23,512 nucleotides of DNA, taken from a virus. A program made the translations under genes and the position numbers. The DNA is taken from positions 1-23,512 of the IMG/VR virus record IMGVR_UViG_3300048126_000088; one strand, written 5' to 3'. Shown piece after piece: positions 1 through 6,914 of the stretch (positions are counted from its first letter, which is position 1; each line of letters starts with the position of its first letter). The notes beneath the pieces were generated by a model that saw nothing but the letters and a program-made list of their open reading frames with translations, made no database searches and was not told the origin of the DNA.

Positions 1-174
1 AACGTGATACGCATGTTTTGCGATTTCTAGGTTTGAACCAGTTTCAACACCGTGACAGTTACGGACATACATACCGTATAAGTTTTGAAAGTAAGTGTTC
101 CCTGAAGAAGGAGCTCCGACCATCCAGTGGTCGTGCATTGAACGCATACTTAATTGAGATGCTGGATTACTCAT
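1..174 (-). CDS. Partial phage protein of unknown function (N-terminal 58 residues)
   Basis: The frame opens with ATG at 174 and stays open for 58 codons to the window edge, so only the N-terminus is visible. A GAGG ribosome binding site lies about 10 bases upstream. The visible part begins MSNPASQLSMRSMHDHW and is rich in His, Met and Asn; it has no signal peptide or membrane segment. It sits about 75 bases downstream of a TATAAATA late promoter that directly follows a terminator, so it is probably the first gene of a late transcription unit. I do not recognise the family. The plus-strand frame over the same bases has no ribosome site and is a shadow. Confidence 0.75.
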   Translation of the reverse strand, partial: MSNPASQLSMRSMHDHWMVGAPSSGNTYFQNLYGMYVRNCHGVETGSNLEIAKHAYHV

Positions 175-249
175 TTTTGTTTTTCCTCGTTAGAATTCTA
201 ATGGACTTGGTGTGCATATATCTGGCCAGAGATCACTTCCAAGTCATAT

Positions 250-257
250 TATTTATA
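250..257 (-). promoter_or_regulatory. T4-type late promoter (TATAAATA)
   Basis: The minus strand carries an exact TATAAATA, the -10 element read by the T4 gp55/gp33 late RNA polymerase. Its first bases are the end of the U-tract of the terminator at 254-283. It points at the gene starting at 174. No -35 element is expected for this promoter class. Confidence 0.8.
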
Positions 258-283
258 AAAAAACCGGACGCGAAGTCCAGTTT
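254..283 (-). terminator. Rho-independent terminator of the 4027-to-291 gene block
   Basis: On the minus strand a 9-position stem (AAACTGGAC with GTCCGGTTT, one mismatch) closes a TTCGC loop and is followed by a run of seven T. It lies 8 bases past the stop codon of the 68-aa membrane protein gene. Confidence 0.85.
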
Positions 284-290
284 ATGAGTA

Positions 291-497
291 TTATTTCTGC
301 TCTTCTTTCCAGATAGTCCAGAGTCCGTATAGGACACCTGCGTATGCGACCATACCGATGAGCGATTCAAACAAGATGTAACTACCACAGACTGCGACGA
401 TTACTGTCCCGTCCCATGTAGTACGTTCCCCTAGGCGTTCTTTAAACCACGCCTGTGCTATTGCGACGTATGCCGCTACTTTAGTCATTCCCCACAT
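291..497 (-). CDS. Small membrane protein, 68 aa, unknown function
   Basis: I chose the ATG at 497 (MWGMTKVAAY) because a GGAGA site sits 6 bases upstream; an earlier in-frame start at 533 lies deeper in the previous gene and lacks a site. The protein has a short amphipathic N-terminus, a charged patch with KERLGERTTWDG, then about 30 hydrophobic residues (roughly 28-60) that form one or two membrane passes, and ends WKEEQK. It overlaps the ATP-grasp gene by 13 bases and is the last gene before a terminator. The shape resembles small holin-like marine phage proteins, but no specific family assignment is safe. Confidence 0.75.
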   Translation of the reverse strand: MWGMTKVAAYVAIAQAWFKERLGERTTWDGTVIVAVCGSYILFESLIGMVAYAGVLYGLWTIWKEEQK

Positions 498-1408
498 TGT
501 TGTTCTCCTTTTATGTGACTTGCGAATACCCAAAAATTTTCGTCAGTATTTTTAGTGAAAGACTCTAACCACGAGTCGGCATCACCCATGAAGTCCGAAT
601 ACATACTATGTCGTCCGTTGTGTTCGAACCAATAAACTTTTAAGTCGGATGTGATACACCCCGACACGTTTCCTTCATAATTGCCACCAAGACTTGCCAC
701 GTATTCCAACCAGTCTTCGCATTTCTCTCTGTAGACTTCTTCTTGTTCCGGTGTTAGATCTCTCATGCAGGTCAGATTTCTCCAGTCAGTCTCAGCGCCC
801 AGAATCTTGTAACCCGACACATCACCGTGAATCCCTTTGATCGACGTGATCGTATATGTACCGTTGCAGATTCGATATTGACAATATCCTTCAACCTCAA
901 AATCTACCTCTTTCTCTACGTATGCGGGAGACGCACCTTCTTCGCTGAAAATCATATTCTGATATTCAAGGTCTGCGTCCGGCAAAACCTTCCACGCCTG
1001 ACACCACGTGTCGTGATACTTCGATTTCAGATAGGTTGTGTAAGGAAACCGTTGCATCTCGTTCAGATTGCACTCTAGAATCACTTCTGGGAGTTCGAAT
1101 CCATACTCCCAAGCCTTCTGTCGCGTTTCCCACTTATAAAGTTCGAGACGCGAACTTTCCAACGTGTTTCCAAAATAAGTGTAGTCGTCAGACGGAGACA
1201 GTGTTAGGCCCGCCATGTTACTTACCACAATGTCGGGTTTAAATCTTTCTATCTCTTCCTCTGCCCACGATAGCGCCTTTGGACCACCATAGTATATGTT
1301 GATACCTCCGGCGTGTTGATTAATCAACTTTACGGTGTGACCTTTCTCCTCTAACGCGGGAACGAGACTTTCATACGTCTCTGTCAATGCAAAGAGCAGT
1401 ATCCTCAA
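485..1408 (-). CDS. ATP-grasp (PurD/GARS-like) enzyme
   Basis: This 307-aa protein opens with a Rossmann-like strand (RILLFALTETYESLVPALEEKGH) as in ATP-grasp pre-domains. It then has an ATP-grasp core: YVEKEVDFEVEGYCQYRICNG near residues 163-183 recalls the nucleotide-binding strand pair, and YWFEHNGRHSMYSDF near 260-274 recalls the E-x-N-x-R metal and ATP site of PurD-type ligases. Such enzymes join a carboxylate to an amine or thiol with ATP. The start is TTG at 1408, overlapping the radical SAM stop as TTGA; no nearby ATG would keep the first strand. It lies directly downstream of a radical SAM gene and a glycosyltransferase gene. The substrate is unknown. Confidence 0.7.
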   Translation of the reverse strand: MRILLFALTETYESLVPALEEKGHTVKLINQHAGGINIYYGGPKALSWAEEEIERFKPDIVVSNMAGLTLSPSDDYTYFGNTLESSRLELYKWETRQKAWEYGFELPEVILECNLNEMQRFPYTTYLKSKYHDTWCQAWKVLPDADLEYQNMIFSEEGASPAYVEKEVDFEVEGYCQYRICNGTYTITSIKGIHGDVSGYKILGAETDWRNLTCMRDLTPEQEEVYREKCEDWLEYVASLGGNYEGNVSGCITSDLKVYWFEHNGRHSMYSDFMGDADSWLESFTKNTDENFWVFASHIKGEQQCGE

Positions 1409-2397
1409 GTGTTGTCCCTATAGTCGTTGAGTGTGAAATTTGTTCCATGCATTTTCATGAGGTCACGTTCATGGTTGGTGTATACTAGAACCTCTGGATC
1501 ATCGACTAAAAAATCACATGATTTACAGAAATCTGGGTATTCGCCCGTTCTGTGTTGTTGTCGTAACTCTTCGTATGCCTCACCGAAGAAGATGTCTTCA
1601 ATAGTGTCGTCCTGACAGTGTCCAAGGACCGCTTCGTCATCACGTCCCAGTACCTGACAACAAGGGTGTACAGCACCATGTTTACCGTCAAGACCTCCAG
1701 CACGTATAACAACATCTGGACTAAATGGTCGTCCACAACTCTTCACCTTACCTGTTCTTGCGTTATCACCAATCTCATATGCCCCTGACCAGTTGTGCAT
1801 CTTCCAGATCTCTGTCTTGACGCCCAACTCCTCGACCAACGCTTTGTATTTAGTGAGTTCCTCATCTATTTTTTCGTTGTCCGTGATTAGGTGATAGGTG
1901 GACACTACGCAATCTGCGCCTGTCTCATTTACATAGGAAACCATTTCCTGAATGTTGCGCTTAATATGCGCGTAGTGCCCACCCACAGCGTTGTACATCC
2001 ATTGGGTATAGTCTTGTTCGTCTGACCCAATGAATGAAAATCGGTAGAAGTCCAGTCCCGCATCGACACAGTCGCGCATGTACTGACCTTCCATTTTGAA
2101 TCCGTTTGAGAAGATGAAACACTTCGCTCCATACTTCTTTACTACCTTTATATATTCAGGTAGATTTTTTGCCATCGTCGCTTCACCAGATCCGTCAAGG
2201 TTCACGACACGGACTCCGTGCTTCGCACAGTCTGCGACGTATCCCTCAAACTCATCGAGTTTCATGATGCGACGGAATCCTCTATGACGACCTCCCTCAC
2301 GAAGATCTTGTGGGCACATCGAACACGAGTAGTTACATCCGCCCGCGACCTCGATGACCGCACGGTCTATCGTAAAGGTTTCTCTAGTCATTTCCAT
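1405..2397 (-). CDS. Radical SAM/SPASM-type enzyme
   Basis: Residues 21-28 (CNYSCSMC) are the CxxxCxxC motif that holds the radical SAM 4Fe-4S cluster, and DGSGEAT at 68-74 is the usual SAM-binding glycine motif. The C-terminal third carries Cys221, Cys246, Cys247, Cys261, Cys291 and Cys294 (CKSC), a SPASM-like set for auxiliary clusters. The length of 330 aa fits the family. These enzymes cut SAM to a 5'-deoxyadenosyl radical to modify peptides, sugars or cofactors; the substrate here is unknown. The gene overlaps the upstream glycosyltransferase by 14 bases and the downstream ATP-grasp gene by 4. The ATG at 2391 is an alternative start with no effect on the domains. Confidence 0.9.
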   Translation of the reverse strand: MEMTRETFTIDRAVIEVAGGCNYSCSMCPQDLREGGRHRGFRRIMKLDEFEGYVADCAKHGVRVVNLDGSGEATMAKNLPEYIKVVKKYGAKCFIFSNGFKMEGQYMRDCVDAGLDFYRFSFIGSDEQDYTQWMYNAVGGHYAHIKRNIQEMVSYVNETGADCVVSTYHLITDNEKIDEELTKYKALVEELGVKTEIWKMHNWSGAYEIGDNARTGKVKSCGRPFSPDVVIRAGGLDGKHGAVHPCCQVLGRDDEAVLGHCQDDTIEDIFFGEAYEELRQQHRTGEYPDFCKSCDFLVDDPEVLVYTNHERDLMKMHGTNFTLNDYRDNT

Positions 2398-3265
2398 AAT
2401 ATTGTCTCATTCTATTTTCGTAATCTACTGCTTTATCTTTAGTGTGTCCAAGTAGGGGGCCTATATTAGATAACCACCACCAAGGATTCTTTTTCTCATA
2501 CGACACCGTTGGGTTTATCCGTAACGCATTCGGTGTATGGTATTTAGTCACACCCTCACCAGAGATTACCGCCATCGGTCGTGCAAAGTTCTTTGCGATG
2601 TAGTGCCAGATACCGTCGTAACAGATCACCATACGCGAGGTAGATATTAGGTCCATCGCCTCACGGACGGGTGTTCGATATCCCAACTCATAAACGTTAA
2701 ACCCCATCGTCTTTAGGTCTCTGATCAGACATTCCCAATCCTCGTTGGTGAACTGTCTCTTCCACGTTCGGGGTTTCTCTGCGTTCCAAGTCGGTCTCCA
2801 TATAACCACACGGTTATCAACAATGTTTCTAAACGCGTCCTCACGAAAAATCCAGTCGTTGTCGGGGGCAGTAGATCCGGTCATGTCATTGTAGTAACCG
2901 CTCTCAAACCAAAATCTTGCCTTTTCCATACCATGACTTTTCGCAGCGATACGTTTCTCTCCACTGGGATCGGTAACAATGTCGTCCGCAAACTTCCAGT
3001 GTTTGTATCTACCTTGCGCGTTAAAGATATGATGTATCTCTACGCGTTCTTTCTGGTGGTAGAAGTTATGAATATAATCACATCGCTCGATGATGGTTTC
3101 CGGATCTTCGAAATGGTGCAGGTAGTCCTCACCGTGTTCCCAGTGAAACTCTAGATTTATTTTAGAAACGTTTTGATCTGCGGCATACCTGTGACACGAG
3201 TTCAACGCCCACATGAAATCACCTACGCCGGGCGTTCCTCTCCAAGTCACTAATTCTGAGGCCAT
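2384..3265 (-). CDS. GT-B glycosyltransferase, heptosyltransferase (GT9)-like
   Basis: This 293-aa protein starts with a glycine-rich segment RGTPGVGDFMWALN (residues 9-22), as in the N-terminal half of GT9 enzymes. The second half has VVIWRPTWN, a helix-strand pair ending in FNVYELGYRTP, then LISTSRMVICYDGIWHYIA, the usual donor-site layout of ADP-heptose:LPS heptosyltransferases. It would transfer a sugar from a nucleotide donor. Its ATG overlaps the stop of the holin-like gene as TGATG, and its 3' end overlaps the radical SAM start, so the three are translationally linked. The family call rests on pattern recognition, and donor and acceptor are unknown. Confidence 0.65.
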   Translation of the reverse strand: MASELVTWRGTPGVGDFMWALNSCHRYAADQNVSKINLEFHWEHGEDYLHHFEDPETIIERCDYIHNFYHQKERVEIHHIFNAQGRYKHWKFADDIVTDPSGEKRIAAKSHGMEKARFWFESGYYNDMTGSTAPDNDWIFREDAFRNIVDNRVVIWRPTWNAEKPRTWKRQFTNEDWECLIRDLKTMGFNVYELGYRTPVREAMDLISTSRMVICYDGIWHYIAKNFARPMAVISGEGVTKYHTPNALRINPTVSYEKKNPWWWLSNIGPLLGHTKDKAVDYENRMRQYYGND

Positions 3266-3600
3266 CAGTTCGTCTTAATACTCTTCACTTTACGTGCCGA
3301 TCCTGTTGAAGTATATAGACCAAACCAAGCAGCGCCTGCTCCGACCACCACAGATATAAGACCTGCTTGTGATGCATTTGGTTCAGGTATCGTCATGAAC
3401 CATTGTGTGGTTTCAATGAGTAGGTACAAATAGGTACCAATGAATGCTCGCGGGAAAAGTCGATACGCATCGATTACATCCGCGAACTGTAGTAGAGGTT
3501 CAAAACGAGTCGGTACCACTTCTTTCTGGGTGGTATCGAATTCGACCTCCAGTTCTAGTTTTTTCTTGATAGGTGCTACTACTACTGTTTCTTCTGTCAT
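3265..3600 (-). CDS. Holin-like small membrane protein, 111 aa
   Basis: After a charged N-terminus with a KKKLELEVEFD segment, the protein has two hydrophobic stretches: about residues 52-69 (AFIGTYLYLLIETTQWFM) and 80-97 (GLISVVVGAGAAWFGLYT). These are separated by a short PEPNASQ loop, and the tail is basic. Two passes with a tight turn fit holins or related phage membrane proteins, and the GAGAAWFGLY pattern is familiar to me from marine T4-like phages. It overlaps its neighbours at ATGA (upstream) and TGATG (downstream). The lysozyme is more than 4 kb away, so a role in lysis is only a suggestion. Confidence 0.65.
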   Translation of the reverse strand: MTEETVVVAPIKKKLELEVEFDTTQKEVVPTRFEPLLQFADVIDAYRLFPRAFIGTYLYLLIETTQWFMTIPEPNASQAGLISVVVGAGAAWFGLYTSTGSARKVKSIKTN

Positions 3601-3866
3601 TTGGTGAACCTTTTATTAATCCATTTGTAGGCGGCATATATGGACAATCCATAGAACGCAAGAACACTCATTGGCAGACCGATGTAGATCAACTCCCACG
3701 GATGAAGAAATAACAACTCCCACGAAAGATCTACGATTGCCTGCACATCACTTGTTCTAGAAACATCTGTCATGTCCATAGCGACGTTGTATTCGTCTAC
3801 TATTCCATTCCATGTATCTACGTCCATACAGACCAGATCATCTGGACAGATAAATTCTTCTTCCAT
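3597..3866 (-). CDS. Small membrane protein, 89 aa, unknown function
   Basis: I chose the ATG at 3866 (MEEEFICPDDLVC), which overlaps the preceding stop as TGATG; a GTG three bases upstream is an alternative. The N-terminal half is acidic with two Cys (C7 and C13 of the ATG form). A hydrophobic span near residues 57-78 (ELIYIGLPMSVLAFYGLSIY) is followed by a basic end AAYKWINKRFTK, which fits one membrane pass with a cytoplasmic C-terminus. It is the second of three consecutive small membrane-type genes. I do not recognise the family. Confidence 0.7.
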   Translation of the reverse strand: MEEEFICPDDLVCMDVDTWNGIVDEYNVAMDMTDVSRTSDVQAIVDLSWELLFLHPWELIYIGLPMSVLAFYGLSIYAAYKWINKRFTK

Positions 3867-4027
3867 CACTTAACCTTAAAATCTTTTGGGTCGCCGTTGA
3901 TCAGTTCCTTCGCCTTATCTTCCCAGACGAATGGTAACAGTCCATGCACAAACGACACAAACGCAATCGTCCATGCTCTGTATAAGTGTTCGAAGTAATT
4001 AAGACCTATATCCTTTAGATGTCCCAT
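3866..4027 (-). CDS. DUF6356-like small membrane protein, 53 aa
   Basis: This is a short complete gene with an AAGGTTGA ribosome site a few bases before the ATG at 4027. The protein starts MGHLKDIGLNYFEHLYRAW, continues with a hydrophobic helix TIAFVSFVHGLLPFVW, and has a charged tail. The order G-x-x-Y-x-E-H-x-x-x-A followed by a V-H-x-L-x-P-F helix matches my memory of the DUF6356 family of small bacterial and phage proteins. The stop overlaps the next ATG by one base (TGATG). It is the first gene after the carbamoyltransferase terminator; no clear promoter lies between, so read-through from 5641 is likely. Confidence 0.7.
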   Translation of the reverse strand: MGHLKDIGLNYFEHLYRAWTIAFVSFVHGLLPFVWEDKAKELINGDPKDFKVK

Positions 4028-4043
4028 ATTCAACCTTTATTTT

Positions 4044-4072
4044 TATTAAAATGGGGTGCCCGAAGGCACCCC
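4044..4072 (-). terminator. Rho-independent terminator after the carbamoyltransferase gene
   Basis: A perfect 8-bp GC-rich stem (GGGGTGCC/GGCACCCC) with a TTCG tetraloop on the minus strand is followed by ATTTTAAT. It lies 22 bases past the carbamoyltransferase stop. The T-tract is interrupted, so some read-through into the 53-aa gene is plausible. A second short stem (CCCGA/TCGGG) just upstream could compete. Confidence 0.8.
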
Positions 4073-4094
4073 GAGCGAAGTCGGGATTCGGTGC

Positions 4095-5612
4095 CTAGAA
4101 CACCTTCACCTCATACTTCTGTTCCCACATCTCGGCGTCCAGTTCGTCATTAACCATAGGACGGCCTCGAATGTTGAGAGAGGTGTTCAGGAGCATTGGT
4201 ACTCCTGTCCTGTCGTAGTACTCCTCGATGACCTTACGGAACACCGATTCGCAATTCTTCTTCACGATTTGAACACGTGCAGTTCCATCTACGTGTGTTA
4301 CTGGAGCATAGTCATGTTTTGCCCATGAGGTGAACTGCATATGTTCATTCATTGGTCCGTCGAAGTATTCCTCCGCATATTCCTCTAGGATAGCAGGTGC
4401 GAACGGACGATACTTCTGTCGTCTTTTAATTGTGTTTACAGTGTCTTGTACGTCGTATCTTACATCAGCAATAAGGGAGCGGTTGCCAAGAGCACGAGGA
4501 CCGAACTCAGCCCTTCCACTAGCAATTCCACAATAGCGATGTTCAAGTAAATGATCGACGATACTGCTAGGATTAACATCCCTTTCGATATTATGCCCCG
4601 CATAAGGACTCCATATTAATTTGTCTTTTCCTGTTGCCTTTGCCCACGATCGGGCTGCTGTCCCCAAACCAGACCCCGCGTCGGTCGGAGATACTGCAAT
4701 ATGTACCTCATCAAACAGTTCAAACAATCTGGAGTTGATTACAACGTTCTGTGCACACCCACCAGAATAACATAACTTCTTACCATATTTAGACGCCTCG
4801 CGCATTATACCCATAATTGCATAGTCCGCGAAATCTTGAACCGCACGTGCGACAACTTTGTCTTCTAACGCACTGATTCTTATTTTGAATTCTTCTCTCC
4901 ACTTCTTACGTGCGATCTCGCGAGGTGATGTTTCGATACCAACTGCAATACCCTCTGCGATCTCTGGTGCGATGTCCTCTAGGTCATCATACCAGTTGAT
5001 CAACCACTGCGTCAGTTCGTTGGACTTTTCATCGGTTTCGTGGTATGCGGACAGTCCCATGACGACGTATTCGTCTTCGAGTGGGCGTAGACCTAGTAAC
5101 TTGGTCGCGACTGTGTAGACCAGACCGACCGACTTCGGATAGTGCCACTCTTTGATTAGATTGAACTTGTGGTCCATGATGGTCGCAGTCTGCAACTCAC
5201 CGACACCATCGATCGATACCAAAACGGTATCCTCTGCGGAGTCCCACGGGCGCGTGTAGAACGCTGCCGCACAGTGTGACTCGTGGTGTAAGTGGTTTAC
5301 ATCAAAGTGTTGCGCGTTCGGGATGATCATGCGATTGAAGGTTTCTTCTGCGGTATCTGGACGACCCTTTAGATGTGTAGTGTCTCCTGTGGTGTCGATT
5401 CCTCCACGCATATCAAACTTGAGGGTTTGGTCCTCGTAGAATGATACGTGATCGTCGTCCCTGACCATATCCCATAGTACTTCTGGAAGATGTGGATCGT
5501 TTTTCTTTTTGGAGTAACGTTCTCCGTGAGTTGCGAACTCGACTGTGCCATCTTCATTGATGATCGCGAATCCAGCATCATGATAATATTCACTGTAACC
5601 AACAAATCTCAT
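4095..5612 (-). CDS. NodU/CmcH-family carbamoyltransferase
   Basis: This 505-aa protein transfers a carbamoyl group from carbamoyl phosphate to a hydroxyl, usually on a sugar or antibiotic. Family marks in order are GYSEYYHDAG (5-14), NHLHHESHCAAAFY (106-119) with the metal-binding His cluster, SIDGVGE (133-139), CYSGGCAQNVVINSRL (281-296), SPTDAGSGLG (308-317), GRAEFGPRALGNRS (366-379) and a C-terminal NTSLN (476-480). Together these give the Kae1-like N-domain and the NodU C-domain. At 505 aa it is a little shorter than bacterial relatives, mostly at the C-terminal end. It is a single-gene late unit: a late promoter lies just upstream and a terminator just downstream. Exact substrate unknown. 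Confidence 0.93.
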   Translation of the reverse strand: MRFVGYSEYYHDAGFAIINEDGTVEFATHGERYSKKKNDPHLPEVLWDMVRDDDHVSFYEDQTLKFDMRGGIDTTGDTTHLKGRPDTAEETFNRMIIPNAQHFDVNHLHHESHCAAAFYTRPWDSAEDTVLVSIDGVGELQTATIMDHKFNLIKEWHYPKSVGLVYTVATKLLGLRPLEDEYVVMGLSAYHETDEKSNELTQWLINWYDDLEDIAPEIAEGIAVGIETSPREIARKKWREEFKIRISALEDKVVARAVQDFADYAIMGIMREASKYGKKLCYSGGCAQNVVINSRLFELFDEVHIAVSPTDAGSGLGTAARSWAKATGKDKLIWSPYAGHNIERDVNPSSIVDHLLEHRYCGIASGRAEFGPRALGNRSLIADVRYDVQDTVNTIKRRQKYRPFAPAILEEYAEEYFDGPMNEHMQFTSWAKHDYAPVTHVDGTARVQIVKKNCESVFRKVIEEYYDRTGVPMLLNTSLNIRGRPMVNDELDAEMWEQKYEVKVF

Positions 5613-5640
5613 GAGTATATTCCGTAGTTAATAACTTAAT

Positions 5641-5648
5641 TATTTATA
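5641..5648 (-). promoter_or_regulatory. T4-type late promoter of the carbamoyltransferase gene
   Basis: An exact TATAAATA on the minus strand sits about 30 bases upstream of the ATG at 5612. It overlaps the last base of the T8 tract of the terminator at 5647-5675, the same arrangement as at 250-283. Confidence 0.85.
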
Positions 5649-5675
5649 AAAAAAAGGGGGGTCAAAAGACCCCCC
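5647..5675 (-). terminator. Rho-independent terminator of the HAD-phosphatase operon
   Basis: On the minus strand a perfect 8-bp stem GGGGGGTC/GACCCCCC with a TTTT loop is followed by a run of eight to nine T. It lies about 23 bases past the stop at 5699 and ends the early operon started by the promoter at 6864-6892. Confidence 0.92.
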
Positions 5676-5698
5676 GACATGCTACCTTGAGCGGGAAC

Positions 5699-6271
5699 TT
5701 AATGTCCTAAAACGTAGTCATATATATCTTTCCAATTACGCATCAATGGGAACTCACTGTCCTGATTGTAACCGTGTGACATCACTACAGACTCTAGACC
5801 TACCTTCGCACCAGCGACGGCATTCTCTACCTTGTCCTCTACCCACAGACATCCTGTGTCGCGGTAGAACTCCAACTTTTCGTCTTTGTCGGCTCCCGTG
5901 TCGAGATAAATGTACTTCTCAAAGACGGTTGGACCAAAAAGTTCTTGGAGATTTTTGGTGCGCAGATGCTGCGCGTATTCGTCGTTACTCAAAGAGGTGA
6001 TTGCGTGAAATATATAACCGTGATCTTCGTGCAACTTACGAACATACTTGATTGCGTCACGGAGTGGTGGGATCTTTCTAACTGTCGCACTCTCGTTGAA
6101 CATACGACAAAGTCGTTGCTTCTCATTTCGTTCCAAACCATACATGATACCTACGTCATACACGTCTGGACTCTTTACCACATAACCGTGGCGTTTCATC
6201 CACTGTTGGAATGCATATCCCCAGTCTAATAAAACACCATCACAATCAACAAGTATTACTTTATCCCTCAC
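5699..6271 (-). CDS. HAD-superfamily phosphatase
   Basis: The 190-aa protein starts at a GTG that overlaps the previous stop as GTGA. It has the HAD motifs in order: LVDCDGVLLDW (7-17) with nucleophile Asp9 and acid Asp11, AITS (90-93) as motif II, a Lys near 129-132 as motif III, and LWVEDKVENA (142-151) as the acidic motif IV. A helical cap insert lies between motifs I and II. The form resembles phage 5'-nucleotidase-like HAD proteins that dephosphorylate nucleotides or sugar phosphates. It is the last gene of an early operon and ends at a strong terminator. The substrate cannot be read from the sequence. Confidence 0.85.
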   Translation of the reverse strand: MRDKVILVDCDGVLLDWGYAFQQWMKRHGYVVKSPDVYDVGIMYGLERNEKQRLCRMFNESATVRKIPPLRDAIKYVRKLHEDHGYIFHAITSLSNDEYAQHLRTKNLQELFGPTVFEKYIYLDTGADKDEKLEFYRDTGCLWVEDKVENAVAGAKVGLESVVMSHGYNQDSEFPLMRNWKDIYDYVLGH

Positions 6272-6441
6272 GGGGCGACTCCCTCCTCTCTAACATTTTG
6301 CATAATAACATAAACCTCACTGGGACTCAATCCCTCATCATACAGTGCGACCTGCATATTTGCCCAATCAGGCGCATATTCTGTTGTGTACATATAGTGA
6401 GTGACGATGTCGTCGATTTTAACTTGGATTTCTCTGGTCAT
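6268..6441 (-). CDS. Small phage protein, 57 aa, unknown function
   Basis: The ATG at 6441 overlaps the upstream stop as ATGA and has an AAGGTGG site just before it, so I prefer it to a longer in-frame start at 6480. The protein begins MTREIQVKIDDIVTHYMYTT and looks soluble and mostly helical, with the sequence YDEGLSPSEVYVIMQNVREE near the end resembling a short helix-turn-helix-sized pair. No family is recognised. It is the third gene of the four-gene early operon. Confidence 0.65.
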   Translation of the reverse strand: MTREIQVKIDDIVTHYMYTTEYAPDWANMQVALYDEGLSPSEVYVIMQNVREEGVAP

Positions 6442-6623
6442 ACCACCTTGCCCTCTCGTATAAATTTGTCGGCATACCACTCTAAATCGTGGCGATTTTC
6501 ACCGAATTTCACAGCTACTGATAGACCGTCTTGATACATCACTAGACGATATTCATATTTGTCGGTTGGTGCCTCATCGACTACCGCACGACGACCATGT
6601 TTATGGTTTACCGCTTCGTACAT
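6438..6623 (-). CDS. Small phage protein, 61 aa, unknown function
   Basis: The ATG at 6623 follows directly after the TAG of the previous gene. The 61-aa product has a basic N-terminus and a central YEYRLVMYQDG / SVAVKFGENRHDLEWYADKF block that reads as two strands and a helix. The block looks similar in layout to the end of the neighbouring 68-aa protein (GDNYDRFVDKADEF), so the two may be diverged tandem copies. Function is unknown. Confidence 0.65.
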   Translation of the reverse strand: MYEAVNHKHGRRAVVDEAPTDKYEYRLVMYQDGLSVAVKFGENRHDLEWYADKFIREGKVV

Positions 6624-6830
6624 CTAGTTAGCCCATGCGTTCACATGTGCAAACTCATCTGCCTTGTCGACGAATCGATCATAGTTATCACCTAACTGAG
6701 TCATTACAATCGCGTCAGCGTCGGTATCGACCATATACAGGGCATATGTTCGTTTAGAACCTTCTAAGGTTTTGCGTATCTCAGACGCAATTCCTAGTTC
6801 GGCGTTCTCAACTCGATAAAGTGTTTCCAT
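6624..6830 (-). CDS. Small phage protein, 68 aa, first gene of an early operon
   Basis: The ATG at 6830 (METLYRVENAEL) is chosen because a GGAGATTAGA site lies just upstream and because the open frame further upstream, to 6899, runs through the -35 and -10 boxes of a sigma70-type promoter. The product is soluble, acidic at its C-terminus and carries a YALYMVDTDADAIVMTQLGDN block. It shares a strand-strand-helix layout with the next gene. I do not recognise it. Confidence 0.7.
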   Translation of the reverse strand: METLYRVENAELGIASEIRKTLEGSKRTYALYMVDTDADAIVMTQLGDNYDRFVDKADEFAHVNAWAN

Positions 6831-6863
6831 TTCTAATCTCCGTTCTCTCACTTCCAAGTCTAT

Positions 6864-6892
6864 ACTATACATGAGAGAGGAGTGTTTGTCAA
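6864..6892 (-). promoter_or_regulatory. Sigma70-type early promoter for the 6830-to-5699 operon
   Basis: On the minus strand TTGACA (6887-6892) and TATAGT (6864-6869) are 17 bases apart. An A/T-rich block upstream (to 6910) is nearly the same as that before the promoter at 10937-10966. Transcription should start near 6857, just ahead of the ribosome site of the 68-aa gene. Confidence 0.8.
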
Positions 6893-6914
6893 CACTCATT
6901 TTAAAAATATGCTG

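Noticed and set aside
18-287. Plus-strand open frame of 89 codons at the left end
   Set aside because: It runs opposite to a minus-strand gene start, a terminator and a late promoter, and has no ribosome site.
291-497. Small protein as precursor peptide for the radical SAM/ATP-grasp pair
   Set aside because: It is a hydrophobic membrane protein without a leader-core layout or a Cys, Ser or Thr-rich core, so a peptide natural product is not supported.
4074-4090. Second stem (CCCGA/TCGGG) after the carbamoyltransferase as a separate terminator
   Set aside because: It overlaps the strong GGGGTGCC stem and has no T-tract; treated as an alternative fold.
6831-6899. N-terminal extension of the 68-aa early protein
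   Set aside because: The stretch contains the -35 and -10 boxes of a sigma70-type promoter and the likely transcription start, so it cannot be translated from that RNA.
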